Positions 41,619 to 43,331 of a stretch of DNA of 43,331 nucleotides are shown one piece after another. The DNA lies in the NCBI GenBank assembly GCA_017508015.1, contig JAFVZS010000116.1, positions 1 through 43,331 of the forward strand. The letters run 5' to 3'. Position 1 is the stretch's first letter. Each line of letters begins with the position of its first letter. The notes beneath the pieces are model-generated. The model worked only from the letters and a program-made list of their open reading frames with translations. It was not told the DNA's origin and did not search any database. The position numbers and the translations under genes were made by a program. The stretch comes from Lentisphaeria bacterium. GTDB taxonomy: Bacteria > Verrucomicrobiota > Lentisphaeria > Victivallales > Victivallaceae.

Positions 41619-43331
41619 TTAGATTCCCAATTTGGCGCGGCGCAGTTTTTCCACGCGGGTGAAATTCATCTGGGCGGAGTAACCCGGCAACGGCAGGATC
41701 GCTTCGTTGACTGCGTCGAGGATCCAGGAAGCCTGCGGGTAGTAGAACTGTTCCAGTTCCGGACACGGTGAAATGCTGTTGGGCGCACCGACCACGACCG
41801 GGGGAGCATCCAGATAATCGAAAGCCAGACGGGTCACGTTGGCGGCGACATCATTGAGGAAGCTGCCGCGCTCGCAGGCATCGGAAATCAACAGCAGACG
41901 GCCGGTCTTTTTCACCGATTCGATCAGCATATCATAGTTGAAAGGCACCAGACTGCGGGCATCGATCACTTCGGTTTCAATACCGTATTTCTCGCTCATC
42001 TCTTTGGCGGCTTTCATCGCCGGATAGAGCGTGGCACCGATGGAAAGGATCGTCAGATCACTGCCGGCACGTTTGATATCCGGTTCACCGATGGCGATTT
42101 CATAGTATTCTTCCGGCACGCCGCCTTCATGGAACAATTCAGCGGTGTCGTAGAGCTTCTGGCTCTCAAAGAAGACCACCGGGTCAGTACCGCTCAGAGC
42201 GGCATTCATCAAACCTTTGGCATCGTACGGAGTGGCCGGGAAGCAAACTTTCAGACCGGGGATGTGGGCGCACAGACTCGTCCAATCCTGAGCGTGCTGG
42301 GCACCGTATTTGGCGCCGACGGAAACGCGCAGCACCACCGGCATTTTCAACACACCGGCCGACATTGCCTGCCATTTGGCCAACTGGTTGAAAACTTCGT
42401 CACCGGCACAGCCGAGGAAGTCGCAATACATCAATTCCGGAATGGCACGGCCGCCGCACAGAGCGTAACCGCAAGCCGCAGCCACGATCGCACTTTCGGA
42501 GATCGGAGCATTGAAGAAACGATGATACGGGATCGCTTCAGTCAGGCCGCGGTAGACACCGTACGCGCCGCCCCAGTCACGGTTGTCTTCACCGAAAGCG
42601 ATCAGAGTCGGGTCGGTGTAGAACTTGTTGATGATAGCTTCAAAGAGAGCATCGCGCATGTTGTACGCCATCAATTTGGAAACTTCTTTGCCATTCTCAT
42701 CATAGCCGAAACGTTTCTTGCCCTGGATCTTTTTGAGGTTGGCGTTTTCAGCCAGCGGCATGGAAACTTCCGGTTCACGATCATCAAATTTCTCAACATG
42801 CTCGTTGGAAAGCATATATTTACGCATGGCATCCGGCTCGTTGGCAGGATCGATACGCGGAGAAACCTGTTCGTCGATCGCCAGTTTCATAATGCGGGTG
42901 ATGCGCTCTTTGATATCCTCATTGAATCCGTCAAACGCGCCGTCGCTCTCAATTTTGCCTTTGACCAGTTTGGCACGGAAAGCTGCGATGGAATCCTGTT
43001 CACGCCACGCTTCGATCTCTTCCGGAGTGCGGTAGGTGGAAGCATCGGTGGCACTGTGACCGACATAACGGTAGGTGACAGTTTCCAACAGCACCGGGCC
43101 CTGACGGTTTTCGATGATTTCACGTTTGCGTTTGAATGCATCGATCACGGCCAGCGGATCATAACCGTCGATACGTTCGGCATGCAGACGATCCGGACGG
43201 ACACCGGAACCGATACGGGCGGCAATCTCATAAGCCATCGTTTCGCCGCAGGTCTGACCACCCATGCCGTAACCGTTGTTGATGCAGTGGAAGATCACCG
43301 GCAAACCGCCTTTGTGTTCATCATCCCACAG
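41619..43331 (-). CDS. Fused alpha/beta E1 component of a thiamine-dependent 2-oxoacid dehydrogenase (5' end outside window)
   Basis: The frame is open to the right edge; an in-frame TTG at 43304 is not a real start, because coding continues before it (LWDDEHKGG). The visible 570 residues hold the second half of an E1-alpha domain (FHCINNGYGMGGQT, VTYRYVGHSATDASTYRTPEEIEAWR). A linker follows (about 150-215), then a complete E1-beta domain: IAFGEDNRDWGGAYGVYRGL, FNAPISESAIVAAACGYAL, QHAQDWTSLCAHIPGLKVCFPATPYDAKGLMNAAL, and the C-terminal swivel domain LTILSIGATLYPAMKAA. It decarboxylates pyruvate, acetoin or a branched 2-oxoacid and passes the acyl group to an E2. The E2, E3 and the main diphosphate-binding motif would lie beyond the window. 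The alpha-beta fusion itself is known in several phyla. Confidence 0.88.
   Translation of the reverse strand: MWDDEHKGGLPVIFHCINNGYGMGGQTCGETMAYEIAARIGSGVRPDRLHAERIDGYDPLAVIDAFKRKREIIENRQGPVLLETVTYRYVGHSATDASTYRTPEEIEAWREQDSIAAFRAKLVKGKIESDGAFDGFNEDIKERITRIMKLAIDEQVSPRIDPANEPDAMRKYMLSNEHVEKFDDREPEVSMPLAENANLKKIQGKKRFGYDENGKEVSKLMAYNMRDALFEAIINKFYTDPTLIAFGEDNRDWGGAYGVYRGLTEAIPYHRFFNAPISESAIVAAACGYALCGGRAIPELMYCDFLGCAGDEVFNQLAKWQAMSAGVLKMPVVLRVSVGAKYGAQHAQDWTSLCAHIPGLKVCFPATPYDAKGLMNAALSGTDPVVFFESQKLYDTAELFHEGGVPEEYYEIAIGEPDIKRAGSDLTILSIGATLYPAMKAAKEMSEKYGIETEVIDARSLVPFNYDMLIESVKKTGRLLLISDACERGSFLNDVAANVTRLAFDYLDAPPVVVGAPNSISPCPELEQFYYPQASWILDAVNEAILPLPGYSAQMNFTRVEKLRRAKLGI

Noticed and set aside
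1-43331. Insertion sequences, prophage genes, integrases, toxin-antitoxin modules, rRNA or tRNA genes.
   Set aside because: None was recognised on either strand; all long frames belong to the housekeeping, envelope or transport genes listed.

Overview
This looks like a chromosomal window from a Gram-negative bacterium of the PVC group, most plausibly Lentisphaerota (Victivallales-like). The envelope genes (LolC/E-LolD, LptF, a lipoprotein, a signal peptidase with a large insertion) show two membranes. The divergent but recognisable FtsA-FtsZ pair, the Hanks-type kinase beside ClpX and the codon style fit that lineage. The phylum call is inference; there is no rRNA gene in the window.

Layout. 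1-2518 (+): end of a LolC/E permease, LolD and a MATE exporter. 2498-21573 (-): a long co-directional run. Read in the direction of transcription it is tig, clpP, clpX, a Ser/Thr kinase, dxr, a GT39-like membrane glycosyltransferase and a small exported protein; then ftsA-ftsZ from its own promoter; then a His-rich exported protein, lepB, a YihY/BrkB protein, a MetY-type sulfhydrylase, an exported metallophosphatase, a second GT39-like protein, mnmA and nudC. 21810-22274 (+): an orphan lipoprotein, divergent from tig. 22325-25161 (-): clpC with a translationally coupled 8-cysteine zinc-ribbon protein and a clear terminator. 25271-29681 (-): dapB, a ROK repressor, pdxB and an MFS transporter. 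29841-33395 (+): lptF, a membrane-anchored solute-binding protein and ung. 34008-35833 (-): cysS and a thioredoxin-like gene. 35963-37624 (+): a PglK-like ABC exporter. 37967-39689 (-): an AT-richer pair, GT2 glycosyltransferase and hexapeptide acyltransferase. 40359-43331 (-): a SorE-like dehydrogenase and a fused E1 alpha/beta 2-oxoacid dehydrogenase cut by the window edge.

How it works together. Protein quality control (Tig, ClpP, ClpX, ClpC) dominates the middle of the window. A kinase, isoprenoid synthesis (Dxr) and membrane glycosyltransfer follow in the same transcription unit. Promoters read by eye share a strong pattern, TTGAAA or TTGAAT, a 17-base spacer and TATATT.

Most unusual points: (1) the kinase lacks the VAIK lysine and carries a lysine in its glycine-rich loop, in the same register as eukaryotic WNK kinases; (2) FtsZ has an altered GTP signature (GGGLATG) and has lost the second T7-loop aspartate, while keeping its FtsA-binding tail; (3) the thioredoxin-like protein has HGPC instead of CGPC, and its ribosome-binding site lies in a 12-base-pair inverted repeat centred on its promoter; (4) a composite, hairpin-rich noncoding repeat sits in both convergent intergenic gaps flanking trx-cysS-ABC, each copy opening with an identical 59-base palindrome; (5) the cysS and ABC-exporter promoters are back to back with their -35 boxes one base apart.
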